The position numbers and the translations under genes are program-made. DNA of 64,000 nt from Rhodobium gokarnense (GTDB lineage: Bacteria; Pseudomonadota; Alphaproteobacteria; Rhizobiales; Rhodobiaceae): positions 1 to 64,000 of the forward strand of contig NZ_JAOQNS010000010.1 of assembly GCF_025961475.1 (NCBI RefSeq), given 5' to 3'. Below are positions 55,406 through 64,000 of the stretch, piece by piece. The notes under the pieces are model-generated. The model was not told where the DNA came from and searched no databases. It saw nothing but the letters and a program-made list of their open reading frames with translations. The stretch's first letter is position 1; each line of letters begins with the position of its first letter.

Positions 55406-56236
55406 ATGAAACTGTCGTTCAATACCTGGGTCTATTCCAGCTTTCCGGTCTGGGTGCCGTCCTATCCGCTCGACGAGACGATCCGGCGGCTCGCCAGGAT
55501 CGGCTATGACGGCATTGAGATCGGCGCCGCTGCGCCGCATGCCTATCCCGACTATATCGACGCCGACCGGCGCCGGGAGATCAAGGCGGTGCTCGACGAC
55601 AACGGCATCGCCTGCTCCAGCATGCTGCCGGCGCCCGGTGGCGGACCCGGCTTCAACGTCTCCTCGCCGCTGGAAGCGGAACGCGCCAACGCCATCGACC
55701 AGTATGTGAAGGTGGCGAGGCTCTGCGCCGATCTCGGCGGCAAGACCCTTCTTTACGTCGCCGGCTGGCAGGTCTTCGGCACGACCACGGACGAGGCCTG
55801 GGATTGGAGCCGCGAGGCGCTGACGACGATCGCGGCAAGGGCAGCGGACATGGGCGTGACGGTCGCCATCGAGCCGACGTCCATGGACAGCAATCTGGTG
55901 GAATCCTGCGACGACGCGATCCGCATGATGCGCGAGGTCGGGGCGGCGAACGTCAAGCTGATGTTCGACACCATCCATGTGCTCTACCGCAGCGAGGTGC
56001 CGACCGACTACGCCTACAGGATGGGCGCGGACCTGCACCACATCCACCTGTCGGACGTCAACCGGAACGCGCCGAGCGCATCCGGCAAGGTCGACTACGA
56101 GGCGCTGGTCGCTGCGCTGAAGGACATCGACTTCAAGGGCTACGTCACCATGGAGATCGGCTTCAACAGGCGGGACGTGGATCCCGACTACGTGGCGCGT
56201 AGCGCCTACGAATATCTGAAGCCCCTCGTGGGGTGA
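55406..56236 (+). CDS. Xylose-isomerase-like TIM-barrel sugar isomerase/epimerase
   Basis: A 276-residue protein with the divalent-metal ligands of the family in order: Glu in 'VAIEPTS' near 155, Asp in 'LMFDTIH' near 190, His in 'HHIHLSD' near 215 and Glu in 'VTMEIGF' near 250. Such barrels act as isomerases, epimerases, inosose dehydratases or lyases of keto-glycosides. It follows the OYE gene by 25 bases with GGGAGGA before the ATG. A hairpin GGAGCCGAA/TTCGGCTCC (56259-56279) follows. Confidence 0.88.
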   Translation: MKLSFNTWVYSSFPVWVPSYPLDETIRRLARIGYDGIEIGAAAPHAYPDYIDADRRREIKAVLDDNGIACSSMLPAPGGGPGFNVSSPLEAERANAIDQYVKVARLCADLGGKTLLYVAGWQVFGTTTDEAWDWSREALTTIAARAADMGVTVAIEPTSMDSNLVESCDDAIRMMREVGAANVKLMFDTIHVLYRSEVPTDYAYRMGADLHHIHLSDVNRNAPSASGKVDYEALVAALKDIDFKGYVTMEIGFNRRDVDPDYVARSAYEYLKPLVG

Positions 56237-56339
56237 CGATGGAAAAGGGGGCGAAGAAGGAGCCGAACCGTTCGGCTCCGCAATAAATCCCGTCGCAACA
56301 AAAACCAGGCGGGGAACAACATTCAAAGGAGGTGCCAAG

Positions 56340-57443
56340 ATGAGAAAATATCTAGCAGTTACAGCGTGCGTTCTGTTTGCATCGGCGATGGCGGCCCAGA
56401 GCCCGCTCGCCAAGGAACTCTCTGTCCCGGCCTATTCCACGGAAGACCTGAAGAGCACCGGGCCGAACGGCGAGCCGGCGGCATCCGCGATGTCGCTCGA
56501 ACTGACCGCCGAGGACCGGCAGAAGCTGAAGGACGGCAAGTTCAAGGTGGCCTTTGCCTTCCACATGCTCTCCAACGAAATGACCACGACCGAACTGGCC
56601 GCGATCAAGGATACCTTCAATGAATTGGGGGTCGAGCTGGTCGGCGTCACCGACGCGCAGATGAAGGTCGAAACCCAGGTCAGCAACATCGAAAGCCTGA
56701 TGGCGCTGCAGCCCGACCTGCTGCTCAGCACGCCGATCGATCCGATCTCCACGGCCGCGAGCTACCGTGCCGCGGCGGAACAGGGCGCCAAGCTCGTCTT
56801 CGTCGAAAACATCGCCCATGGCATGGTCGCCGGCAAGGACTATGTGAGCTGCATCGCGGCCGACAACTACGGCAACGGCGTTGCCGCCGCCGACATCATG
56901 GCCGAGGCCATCGGCGGTGAAGGCGAGGTCGGCGTCGTCTTCTTCGACGCCAACTTCTGGGTGACCGACCAGCGGGCCGAAGGCTTCAAGGACCGGATCG
57001 CCGAGAAATATCCGAACATCAAGGTGGTCGCCGAGGGCGGCTTCACCGACCAGAACAGGGTCACCGAAGTCGTCGACGGCATCCTGGTCAACCATCCGCA
57101 GATCGACGGCATCTTTGCGGTCTGGGATATCCCGGCCGAAGGCACCATCGCGGCGGCCAAGTCGGCCGGGCGCGGCGATCTCATCGTCACCACGATCGAC
57201 CTCGGCGCCAATGCGGCCCGCATCATCGCCGAAGACGGGATGATCAAGGGTCTCGGCGCGCAGCGTCCCTATGACCAGGGCGTCGCCATCGCCACGACGG
57301 CGGCCTATGCGCTGATCGACAAGAAGGCGCCCGAGTTCGTCGCCGTGCCGCCGCTGCCGGTGGTCCGGGCCAATCTCCTCAAGGCCTGGGAAGAGGCCTA
57401 TCACGAGCCGGCACCGGACAATATCGCCGAGCTGATGAAATAG
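56340..57443 (+). CDS. Sugar ABC transporter substrate-binding protein
   Basis: A 367-residue periplasmic protein. A signal peptide (MRKYLAVTACVLFASAMAAQS) is followed by an unusually long N-terminal extension (SVPAYSTEDLKSTGPNGEPA) before the type-I binding fold begins at 'KFKVAFAFHML'. Typical elements are 'LMALQPDLLLSTPIDPIST' and 'DGIFAVWDIPAEGTIAAAK'. The AAAGGAGGTG ribosome binding site is very strong, fitting a highly expressed binding protein. A strong stem-loop follows. Confidence 0.92.
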   Translation: MRKYLAVTACVLFASAMAAQSPLAKELSVPAYSTEDLKSTGPNGEPAASAMSLELTAEDRQKLKDGKFKVAFAFHMLSNEMTTTELAAIKDTFNELGVELVGVTDAQMKVETQVSNIESLMALQPDLLLSTPIDPISTAASYRAAAEQGAKLVFVENIAHGMVAGKDYVSCIAADNYGNGVAAADIMAEAIGGEGEVGVVFFDANFWVTDQRAEGFKDRIAEKYPNIKVVAEGGFTDQNRVTEVVDGILVNHPQIDGIFAVWDIPAEGTIAAAKSAGRGDLIVTTIDLGANAARIIAEDGMIKGLGAQRPYDQGVAIATTAAYALIDKKAPEFVAVPPLPVVRANLLKAWEEAYHEPAPDNIAELMK

Positions 57444-57468
57444 CCTTCGCGAGAAGGCAAGTCGCAAA

Positions 57469-57505
57469 CCGGATGCGCGGGCCTTTTCACCGCCCGCGCA
57501 TCCGG
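57469..57505 (+). terminator. Stem-loop after the binding-protein gene
   Basis: CCGGATGCGCGGGC (57469-57482) is perfectly inverted at 57492-57505 with a 9-base loop. There is no T-tract after it. As in the other ABC operon of this window, it lies between the binding-protein gene and a following gene and probably sets their expression ratio. Confidence 0.65.
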
Positions 57506-57540
57506 ACCGGACGGCCAACAGATTTCAGGCGGTGGTATCG

Positions 57541-59031
57541 GTGACACATCAAACGCTAGAGCTTGAGGGCATGAGCAAGGCGTTCGGCGGCGTCAAGGCG
57601 CTGGACGACGTGGATTTCGACCTCGTCGAAGGCGAGGTCCATGCCCTGGTCGGCGGCAACGGCGCCGGAAAATCGACCCTCATGAAGATCCTGACCGGCG
57701 TCTACCAGGCCGACGCCGGGACCATCAAGGTGGCCGGCAAGGTGGGCAAGATCCGCAATCCGACCGATGCCATGAGGAACGGCATCCGCATGGTCTATCA
57801 GGAACTCAGCCTCATTCCTTACCTGACGGTGGCGGAAAACATCTTCCTCAACTACGAGCCCATGCGCCGGGGAACGATCGACAAGGCGCTGATCGTCTCC
57901 AAGACCGAAGAGCTGCTGAAGGAGCTCGGGATCGACCTGGAGCCGCACCAGAAGATCGTCGACCTCAGCGTCGGATATTGCCAGCTCGTGGAGATTGCCA
58001 AGGCGCTGTCGGCCCAGGCCTCGATCCTGGTGTTCGACGAGCCGACGGCCTCGCTCACCTCCAGCGAGGTGGACAAGCTCTTCGAGCTGATCCGCCTGCT
58101 GAAATCACGCGGCGTGTCGATCGTCTACATTTCCCACCGCATGAAGGAGATCTTCGAGATCTCCGACCGGATCACGGTCCTGAAAGACGGCCGCAAGGTG
58201 ATGACGGCCCGAACCGAAGACCTCGACATCGGCGCCGTCATCGACGCCATGATCGGCAAGGCGGCGGAACGCAATTTCGAATGGACGCCGCGAGAGGTGC
58301 CCGTCGGCGACGAGGTCCGGCTGGAGGTCGAACACCTTTCCGGCAAAATTCTCTCAGACGTCAGCTTCTCGCTGAACGCGGGCGAGGTCCTCGGCATTGC
58401 CGGCCTGATCGGCAGCGGGCGCACCGAGCTCCTGGAAATCCTCTTCGGCCTCCGGCAGGCCGCGGGCGGACGGCTCAGGATCAAGGGCAAGGACGTCCGC
58501 ATCGCCAGCATCCAGGATGCGATCGGGGAAAACATCGCCCTCGTGCCCGAAGACCGGCGCCGCAAGGGCCTCGCCCTCATCCACAGCGTCAAGGACAACA
58601 TCCTGATCGCCAGCCTCAAGAAGGTGACGAGGAACGGGCTCCTTCAGAACAGGAAGGCGACCGAGATCGTCGAAGAAAGCGTTGCGGAGCATTCGATCAA
58701 GACCGGCTCCATCGATACGATCGTCGGGATGCTGTCCGGCGGCAACCAGCAGAAGGTGCTGCTGTCGAAATGGCTGAACACCCATCCCGACATCCTGCTC
58801 CTGAATGAGCCGACCGCCGGCGTCGACATCGCGTCGAAGGCGGAAATCATCAACTTCGTCAGACAACTGTCGTCGACCGGCACGAGCGCCATTCTCGTCT
58901 CCTCGGAGATCGCGGAACTCCTTGCCGTCTGCGACCGAATACTTGTGCTGAACGACGGCCGGGTGGTCCGAAGCCTGAAACGAGAGGCCATTCAGTCCGA
59001 GGAGGAAATCCAGCATGCCATACAAGGGTAA
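57541..59031 (+). CDS. Sugar ABC transporter ATP-binding protein (two-domain, RbsA/MglA type)
   Basis: A protein of about 496 residues with two ATPase domains: first Walker A 'GGNGAGKSTLMKIL' near 40, Walker B 'ILVFDEPTASL' near 165, and 'YISHRMKEIFEISDRITVLKDG'. The second domain has a degenerate P-loop region 'GLIGSGRTELLEI' and signature 'LSGGNQQKVLLSKWL'. This is the RbsA layout. GTG at 57541 or 57532 could be the start. It overlaps the permease gene by 17 bases. Confidence 0.92.
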   Translation: MTHQTLELEGMSKAFGGVKALDDVDFDLVEGEVHALVGGNGAGKSTLMKILTGVYQADAGTIKVAGKVGKIRNPTDAMRNGIRMVYQELSLIPYLTVAENIFLNYEPMRRGTIDKALIVSKTEELLKELGIDLEPHQKIVDLSVGYCQLVEIAKALSAQASILVFDEPTASLTSSEVDKLFELIRLLKSRGVSIVYISHRMKEIFEISDRITVLKDGRKVMTARTEDLDIGAVIDAMIGKAAERNFEWTPREVPVGDEVRLEVEHLSGKILSDVSFSLNAGEVLGIAGLIGSGRTELLEILFGLRQAAGGRLRIKGKDVRIASIQDAIGENIALVPEDRRRKGLALIHSVKDNILIASLKKVTRNGLLQNRKATEIVEESVAEHSIKTGSIDTIVGMLSGGNQQKVLLSKWLNTHPDILLLNEPTAGVDIASKAEIINFVRQLSSTGTSAILVSSEIAELLAVCDRILVLNDGRVVRSLKREAIQSEEEIQHAIQG

Positions 59032-59989
59032 TCACATGGAACGGCTGATCCGGGGCGCGTCCAAGATCAATATTCAGGAGAATATCGTCTATTTCGCCTT
59101 TGTCATCGTCGTCATATTTTTCGCCTTTACGCTGGGTGACCGGTTTCTGTCGGTCGTCAACATCCTGAACATTGCGCGCCAGACGGCGATCATCTCGATC
59201 ATGGCGGTGGCGATGACCTTCGTGATCGCCAGCGGACAGATCGACCTGTCGGTCGGATCCATCGCAGCGCTCAGTTCCCTGGTGGTCGCGCTGTGTCTCA
59301 GGGAAACCGACAGCGTCATCCTCTCGGTCCTGGTCGGCCTTTTCGTCGGCGTCCTGATCGGCGGCACCAACGGCATCCTGGCGACCAAGGTCGGGGTGCC
59401 CGCCTTCCTTGTGACATTGGGCATGATGGGCATCGCCAAGGGACTGGCGATGTGGATCACCAACACGATGGCCGTCCCCATCATGGACAAGGACTACAAC
59501 GTCATCTTCGGCCTCGGCACGGTGGCGGGCATCCCGATCCTCCTGATCTGGACGGCGGTGGTGCTGATCGCCGGCGTCTTCGTCATGCACCAGACTCCCT
59601 TCGGCAAGAAGATCCTGGCCGTCGGCGGCAACGAGACGGGCGCGCGCTACAGCGGCATCAACGTGGAACGCGTGAAGATGCTGGCGATGTGCCTGACGGG
59701 AGCGGCGGCAGCGTTCGCCGGCATCCTCTATGCCGGTCGCATGCAGGCCGGCCGCTTCACCTTCGGCGAGGGCGACGAACTCACCGTCATCGCCGCGGTC
59801 GTGCTCGGCGGCACCAATCTTTACGGCGGCACGGCGCGGGTCGTCGGGGCGGTCGTCGGCTCGCTACTGATCGGGGTGATCAACAACGGGCTGATCATCC
59901 TGGGGCTGAGCGTCAGCCAGCAGATCATCGTCCGCGGCATGATCGTCATTCTGGCGGCCGCACTCGGACTGAGCGCGCGCAAGCGCTGA
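59015..59989 (+). CDS. Sugar ABC transporter permease (RbsC family)
   Basis: A 324-residue membrane protein with about nine hydrophobic segments and 'VIASGQIDLSVGSIAALSSL' and 'IAAVVLGGTNLYGGTARVVG'. The ATG at 59015 has GAGGAAAT at good spacing and overlaps the ATPase gene. It forms the channel of the importer. Confidence 0.93.
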   Translation: MPYKGNHMERLIRGASKINIQENIVYFAFVIVVIFFAFTLGDRFLSVVNILNIARQTAIISIMAVAMTFVIASGQIDLSVGSIAALSSLVVALCLRETDSVILSVLVGLFVGVLIGGTNGILATKVGVPAFLVTLGMMGIAKGLAMWITNTMAVPIMDKDYNVIFGLGTVAGIPILLIWTAVVLIAGVFVMHQTPFGKKILAVGGNETGARYSGINVERVKMLAMCLTGAAAAFAGILYAGRMQAGRFTFGEGDELTVIAAVVLGGTNLYGGTARVVGAVVGSLLIGVINNGLIILGLSVSQQIIVRGMIVILAAALGLSARKR

Positions 59990-60066
59990 TTTCAACGGGG
60001 TTGCGCGGGCCGGTCGCGACACCTGCGGCGGGCCTCCGGGCGCAGCGAATTCAAAGGGAGCTGAAG

Positions 60067-60888
60067 ATGGCCGATGTTGGATATATGACGAACGCTTGGG
60101 GCCTGTGCGCGGGATATCACGTCGGCGTGCCGTCGATTAAGGACCTGTTCTACATCTCGACGGGGTCCGACGAAGACGCGATGCGCGACATCTCCGGTGC
60201 CGGCTTCAAATGCATCGAGATGTTCGACGGCAACCTCTCCAAATACCGCGACGATCCGGACAAGTTCCGCGGCATGCTGGCCAAATACGGCCTCAAGCTG
60301 ATCGGTGTCTATACGGCCGCGAACTTCATCTACGAGGAAATCCTGGAAGAGGAATTCTACAAGATGAATCTCGCCGTCGAGTTCGCCAAGATGTTCGGGG
60401 CGCCGTACATCAATGTGGGCGGCGGGGCGCTCCGGCATGACGGCATCCGGGACACCGATTTCGACCGGCTGGCGCGGGGGCTCGACCGGTTCGACAAGCT
60501 GGCGCGCGCCAACGGGCTGATCGCAAGCTTCCATCACCATCTGGACTCGCTGATCCAGACCGAGGAAGAGATCGCGCGGATCATGAAGCTGACCGGCATC
60601 AATCTGTGCATCGACACGGCGCACATCTATGCCGCCGGCGGCGATCCTGTCCGCGTTGCCAAGACCTATCTCGATCGCCTGTCCTATGTGCACGTCAAGG
60701 ATTATGACGACGATTTCCAGATCCTCGGCAAGGGCGGTGTCGATTTCGATGCCTTCTTCGATGTGCTGGCGCCGCGCCTCGACGAGATCCAGGTGACGGT
60801 CGAGGCCAACGACCTGCCCGGCGACCTGCTCGGGCTCGCCAGGCACAATCTTTCCTATGTCGAGCAGCAATACGCCCGGATCGGCTGA
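60067..60888 (+). CDS. Second xylose-isomerase-like TIM-barrel enzyme
   Basis: A 273-residue metal-dependent barrel with 'ASFHHHLDSLIQTEEEI', Asp-His in 'LCIDTAHIYAAGGD', His in 'YVHVKDYDDD' and Glu in 'VTVEANDLPG'. It is closest in feel to inosose dehydratase/IolH-type enzymes. It differs clearly from the barrel at 55406, so the pathway has two steps of this type. AAAGGGAG precedes the ATG. Confidence 0.88.
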   Translation: MADVGYMTNAWGLCAGYHVGVPSIKDLFYISTGSDEDAMRDISGAGFKCIEMFDGNLSKYRDDPDKFRGMLAKYGLKLIGVYTAANFIYEEILEEEFYKMNLAVEFAKMFGAPYINVGGGALRHDGIRDTDFDRLARGLDRFDKLARANGLIASFHHHLDSLIQTEEEIARIMKLTGINLCIDTAHIYAAGGDPVRVAKTYLDRLSYVHVKDYDDDFQILGKGGVDFDAFFDVLAPRLDEIQVTVEANDLPGDLLGLARHNLSYVEQQYARIG

Positions 60889-61118
60889 GGGGGTGAGGGG
60901 ACGGGCGGGCGAGGCGGCACATGCCGCCCGCGCCTGCCTGTTGAAAAGCCGGCCTTTCCGGCGCCCGGCGATATGCCTTTTGGCGCCCCATCGCCTATGC
61001 TTGGCGTTTCGGCGGGCCTGATGCTCCGCAAGCCTTGTGTCCGCCGCTTTTGAACCGCATCGATTTTCGGTGCGTGCCGGTTTCCGGTTCGAAGCTTTTT
61101 GAGAAGGTCTGCTTGTAG

Positions 61119-62168
61119 ATGGCTACAATCCGCGATGTTGCGAAGGCCGCCGGCGTATCGGTTGCGACGGTGTCGCACGTTATCAACGGCTCGCGGTTCG
61201 TGGCCGAAGATACGCGCAAGCGCGTCCTGAAAGCGATCCGCGATCTCAACTACCGGCGAGACGGCATCGCCCGCAGCCTGCGCCGTAACAAGACCGGCAC
61301 GATCGGCGTGATGATCTCCGACATCACCAACCCCTACTTCTCCGATCTGGTGCGGGGCATCGAGGACACGATCTACGCAAGGAACGACGGCCACTACTTC
61401 ATCCTCTGCAACACCGATGAAGACCCTGAGAAGGAGCGGCTCTATCTCGACGTGCTGCAGGAAAAACGCGTCGAGGGCCTGATTGTGGCGCCGGCCGGCG
61501 GCAACGAGCAGGCATTCCGCGACACCATCGATTTCGGCGTGCCGATCGTCTTCGTCGACCGGGTGCTGGAGGGTGTGGAGGTCGATTCCGTCCGGGTCAA
61601 CAACCGGGAGGCCGCCCACGCCATCGTCTCCCATGTGCTCTCCCTCGGCCGACGGCGCGTCGCGCTCGCCCATGCCAAGCTCGATGCCGACAGCATCGTC
61701 GACCGCGTGGAGGGCTACAAGGATGCGCTGCGGGAAGCGGGGATGACGTTCGATCCGGCCCATGTCCGCACCAGCCGGTCCAGCGTCGAGGACGCGCACC
61801 GCGAGGGCCTGTCGCTCCTGACGGCCTCGCCGCGGCCAGATGCGGTCTTTTGCACCAACAACTTCATGACCCTCGGCATGATGCAGGCGATTGCCGATCT
61901 GGGGCTTGCCTGCCCGGACGATGTCGCCGTCGTCGGCTTCGACGACTTTCCCTGGACGACCGCCTTCCACCCGCACCTGACGGTCGTCGCACAACCCAGC
62001 TACGAGATCGGCTGTGCGGCCGTGCGCCTGCTCTTCAACCGGATTGCCGGCGACCGCGCCAGCCCTCCGGTGCGCATGGTCATGGACGCCGAGCTGATCA
62101 TCCGCGAGAGCTGCGGCGCAGCCGCGAAGGCTGGTGGCGAGGCGGCCTCCGAGACCGCCTGCCTCTAG
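61119..62168 (+). CDS. LacI-family transcriptional repressor
   Basis: A 349-residue regulator with an N-terminal LacI helix-turn-helix (TIRDVAKAAGVSVATVSHVI), hinge helix 'GIARSLRRNKT' and a periplasmic-binding-like effector domain (IGVMISDITNPYFSDLVRGI, VVGFDDFPWTTAFHPHLTVV). It probably represses the set starting at 52185 through the palindromes at 52103 and 53251, responding to the imported sugar. It is separated from the isomerase gene by 230 bases. Confidence 0.92.
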   Translation: MATIRDVAKAAGVSVATVSHVINGSRFVAEDTRKRVLKAIRDLNYRRDGIARSLRRNKTGTIGVMISDITNPYFSDLVRGIEDTIYARNDGHYFILCNTDEDPEKERLYLDVLQEKRVEGLIVAPAGGNEQAFRDTIDFGVPIVFVDRVLEGVEVDSVRVNNREAAHAIVSHVLSLGRRRVALAHAKLDADSIVDRVEGYKDALREAGMTFDPAHVRTSRSSVEDAHREGLSLLTASPRPDAVFCTNNFMTLGMMQAIADLGLACPDDVAVVGFDDFPWTTAFHPHLTVVAQPSYEIGCAAVRLLFNRIAGDRASPPVRMVMDAELIIRESCGAAAKAGGEAASETACL

Positions 62169-62182
62169 CCGGATCGCGCCAG

Positions 62183-63847
62183 TCAGCGCGCATAGGTGAC
62201 CTTGCCGCCGCAGAGCGTCATGGCGACGGCGAGGCCGTCGGCCTCCTCGGCCGGCGTCTTGTCGATATCGCCGGTCAGCAGCACGACGTCGGCGAGCATG
62301 CCCTGGCGCAGCATGCCCTTGTCCTGTTCGGCGAACTCCACCCAGGCACCGTCGCGGGTGAAGGCGGCAAGCGTATCGTCGAGGCTCTGGCGTTCGTCCG
62401 GCGCGCCGTCGAAGGCGGGCTTGCGGGTCAGCGCCGTCTTGATGCCCATCAGCGGGTCGAGCGGGGCCACCGGCCAGTCGCTGGCAAAGCAGAGCCGGGC
62501 GCCGGCCTCGCGCAGTTGCTGCCAGGCAAAGGCAAGGCCGAGGCGTTTGCGGCCGATCAGCGAGGCGGAGGGCTCGAACGGGAAATAGGCGCCCGGCGCG
62601 TGGGTCGGCTGCATGGAGGCGACGACGCCGAGCTCCTTGAACCGCGGCAGGTCGGCGGGATCGAGCGTCTCGATGTGCTCGATGCGGTGGCGGCTGTCGC
62701 GGGCGCCGTTGGCCTTCCTGGCTGCGGCGTAGCCGTCGAGGGTGCGGCGCACGGCAGCATCGCCGATCGCGTGGACGGCGATCTGGAGGCCGAGGCGGTC
62801 GGCCTCGATGCAGAAGGCCTCGAACTCTTCCGTCTCGAACAGCGGCGCGCCGCGCATGCCGGCCTTGCCGCCATAGTCGTCGAGCATATAGGCCGTGGTC
62901 GCCTCGATGACGCCGTCCATGAACATCTTGACGAAGCCGCATTTGAGGTGGGCGCTGGCATAGCGCTGGCGGTCGGCGACGGCCGTCTGGAAGTCGGACA
63001 GCGGATGGCCCGGCAGCATGCGGAGCGGCATGTAGGCCCGGCACGGCATTTTTCCATCGCGGTCGATCTCGCCGAGGATGTCGAGCTGGTGCGGATCGGC
63101 GTCCATGTTGTGGAACGAGGTGATGCCGAGCGAGGCGCAATAGGCGAGCCCGGCCTCGATGGTCACCCGGTCGCGGGCGCGCTCCTCGGCGCTCGGCTCC
63201 TTCGGCAGGGCGCGGCCGTTGGCGAGGCCGTTGCCGTCGCGTCCGCCATTGGCGGTCATGGCGAGGACCGGGCTGAAGGCCTCGAACTCGCGCAGCTCGC
63301 CGCCGGCAAGGCCGTCGTCGCCCATCACCACCTCGCAGCCGGCGGGCGTTTCGGCGCCCTCCAGCAGGCCGGCGGCCTTCAGCGCGGCGGTGTTCGCCCA
63401 CATGGTGTGGTGGTCGCCGGCATAGAGCGCGAGCGGGCGGTCGGGCAGGATCCTGTCCAGCAGGTGGCGGGTCATCGCGACGCCGTCGCCGAGGGTCGCA
63501 TAGTGGGCCTGTTCGGCGAGGATCAGGCCATCGCCGGGCTCGGTGGCGGCGCGCTCGCGGACGGCCCTGGCGACCGCCTCGGGGTCCGGCAGTCCGGCCA
63601 GCGACAGCCGGTCGAGCTGGGCGCCGCCGGGGAAGATATGCATGTGGCTTTCAATGAAGCCGGGCAGCACCGACGCCCCGCCCGCATCGACGATCCGGGT
63701 CCCTTCGCCGCGGCAGGCGGCGACGTCGTCGTGGGTGCCGACCGCGAGGATCCTGTCGCCGGAAATGGCTAAGGATTGGGCGCCGGGCCGGGCCGGGTCC
63801 ATTGTCCGCACCGCACCGTTTTCAACAATAATATCTGCTTTCTGCAC
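62183..63847 (-). CDS. YtcJ-like metal-dependent amidohydrolase
   Basis: A protein of about 554 residues of the amidohydrolase superfamily: 'ADIIVENGAVRTMDP' start, metal site 'PGFIESHMHIF' (His-x-His near 68-70), 'LQIAVHAIGDAAV', 'RHRIEHIETL' and the late Asp in 'CFASDWPVAPLDP'. YtcJ-type enzymes hydrolyse amides or imides of unknown nature. The GTG at 63847 matches the usual family N-terminus; upstream ATGs at 63913 and 63994 add unrelated residues. It is convergent with the LacI gene, and its promoter region (63848-64000) reaches the window end. Confidence 0.85.
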   Translation of the reverse strand: MQKADIIVENGAVRTMDPARPGAQSLAISGDRILAVGTHDDVAACRGEGTRIVDAGGASVLPGFIESHMHIFPGGAQLDRLSLAGLPDPEAVARAVRERAATEPGDGLILAEQAHYATLGDGVAMTRHLLDRILPDRPLALYAGDHHTMWANTAALKAAGLLEGAETPAGCEVVMGDDGLAGGELREFEAFSPVLAMTANGGRDGNGLANGRALPKEPSAEERARDRVTIEAGLAYCASLGITSFHNMDADPHQLDILGEIDRDGKMPCRAYMPLRMLPGHPLSDFQTAVADRQRYASAHLKCGFVKMFMDGVIEATTAYMLDDYGGKAGMRGAPLFETEEFEAFCIEADRLGLQIAVHAIGDAAVRRTLDGYAAARKANGARDSRHRIEHIETLDPADLPRFKELGVVASMQPTHAPGAYFPFEPSASLIGRKRLGLAFAWQQLREAGARLCFASDWPVAPLDPLMGIKTALTRKPAFDGAPDERQSLDDTLAAFTRDGAWVEFAEQDKGMLRQGMLADVVLLTGDIDKTPAEEADGLAVAMTLCGGKVTYAR

Positions 63848-64000
63848 TGGGTTTTCCCGCTCAAAAAAGATGCAAGCCTGCCTTGCATACAGGCTTGTGA
63901 AGCAGGATTCCATTGAATAGAGTTTTCGCCGATTGGCGTTCCCGGACCGGTTCAAAGGGCTCCCGGCAGCGCCGCGTTGTGAGGGCGTATACAAAGTGAC

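Noticed and set aside
53359-55422. Minus-strand open frame opposite the OYE-type reductase
   Set aside because: The plus-strand gene has clear FMN, Fe-S and FAD motifs. The antisense product is a compositional shadow.
52185-60888. Known C-glycoside-deglycosidase (DgpABC/CarABC) cluster
   Set aside because: A Gfo/Idh enzyme and xylose-isomerase-like barrels are present, but I see no small beta-subunit gene of the lyase, so the name cannot be given.
60855-63401. Long minus-strand open frame of about 850 codons
   Set aside because: It overlaps the LacI gene antisense and the amidohydrolase in another frame, and shows no motif or sensible composition.

Overview
The window is a high-GC alphaproteobacterial chromosome segment, most likely Hyphomicrobiales (Rhizobiales). 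The reasons are strong GC codon bias, many TRAP and sugar ABC transporters, LysR/ROK/LacI regulators beside catabolic operons, an alphaproteobacterial GAAC-N7-GAAC LexA box, and a Rhizobiales-style hairpin repeat. The genus cannot be named from the sequence alone.

Region 1 (1-2.5 kb) is host sequence: a macro-domain protein, a coupled pair of small hypothetical genes and an initiator tRNA-Met gene. Region 2 (about 2.58-25.66 kb) reads as a 23-kb integrative mobilizable element inserted at the 3' end of that tRNA. A large serine recombinase lies at the left end and its last codons are the antisense of the tRNA. At the right end are a TraG/VirD4-type coupling protein, a frameshifted relaxase and MobC. 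A degenerate second copy of the tRNA end is followed by a strong terminator that probably belonged to the tRNA. The cargo is defensive: an Avs-like protein (Mrr-like nuclease, STAND NTPase, helical repeats), a Gabija-type OLD nuclease/UvrD helicase pair, a Fic AMP-transferase with its own DNA-binding tail, and an Abi/HEPN protein. There are also a resolvase and several small unknown genes. Cargo GC is clearly lower than the backbone.

Region 3 (25.7-27.2 kb) is decayed host DNA: a LysR C-terminus and an SDR fragment, once divergent neighbours, now abut after a deletion.

Region 4 (27.3-63.8 kb) is a run of carbohydrate-catabolism operons. (a) A split transketolase, a threonate-dehydrogenase-like enzyme, a D-2-hydroxyacid dehydrogenase and a full-length transketolase, then a LysR regulator and a DctPQM TRAP transporter; a similar AT-rich motif precedes both transcription units. 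(b) A ROK repressor, a sugar ABC importer, an unrecognised TIM-barrel-like protein, a ROK kinase lacking the usual zinc cluster and a NagB-like deaminase, suggesting amino-sugar use. (c) A Phd/PemK-like toxin-antitoxin pair. (d) A LysR regulator, a TAXI-type TRAP transporter and an enolase-superfamily dehydratase. (e) A LacI-controlled set with a Gfo/Idh dehydrogenase, an Old-Yellow-Enzyme/FAD reductase, two xylose-isomerase-like enzymes and an ABC importer, suggesting oxidoreductive (keto-sugar) breakdown of an unusual sugar or glycoside. A YtcJ-like amidohydrolase closes the window.

The most interesting targets are the mobile defence element, especially its recombinase tail swap, its LexA box and the Avs-like plus Gabija cargo; the two uncharacterised overlapping genes in its mobilization region; and the LacI-controlled keto-sugar cluster.
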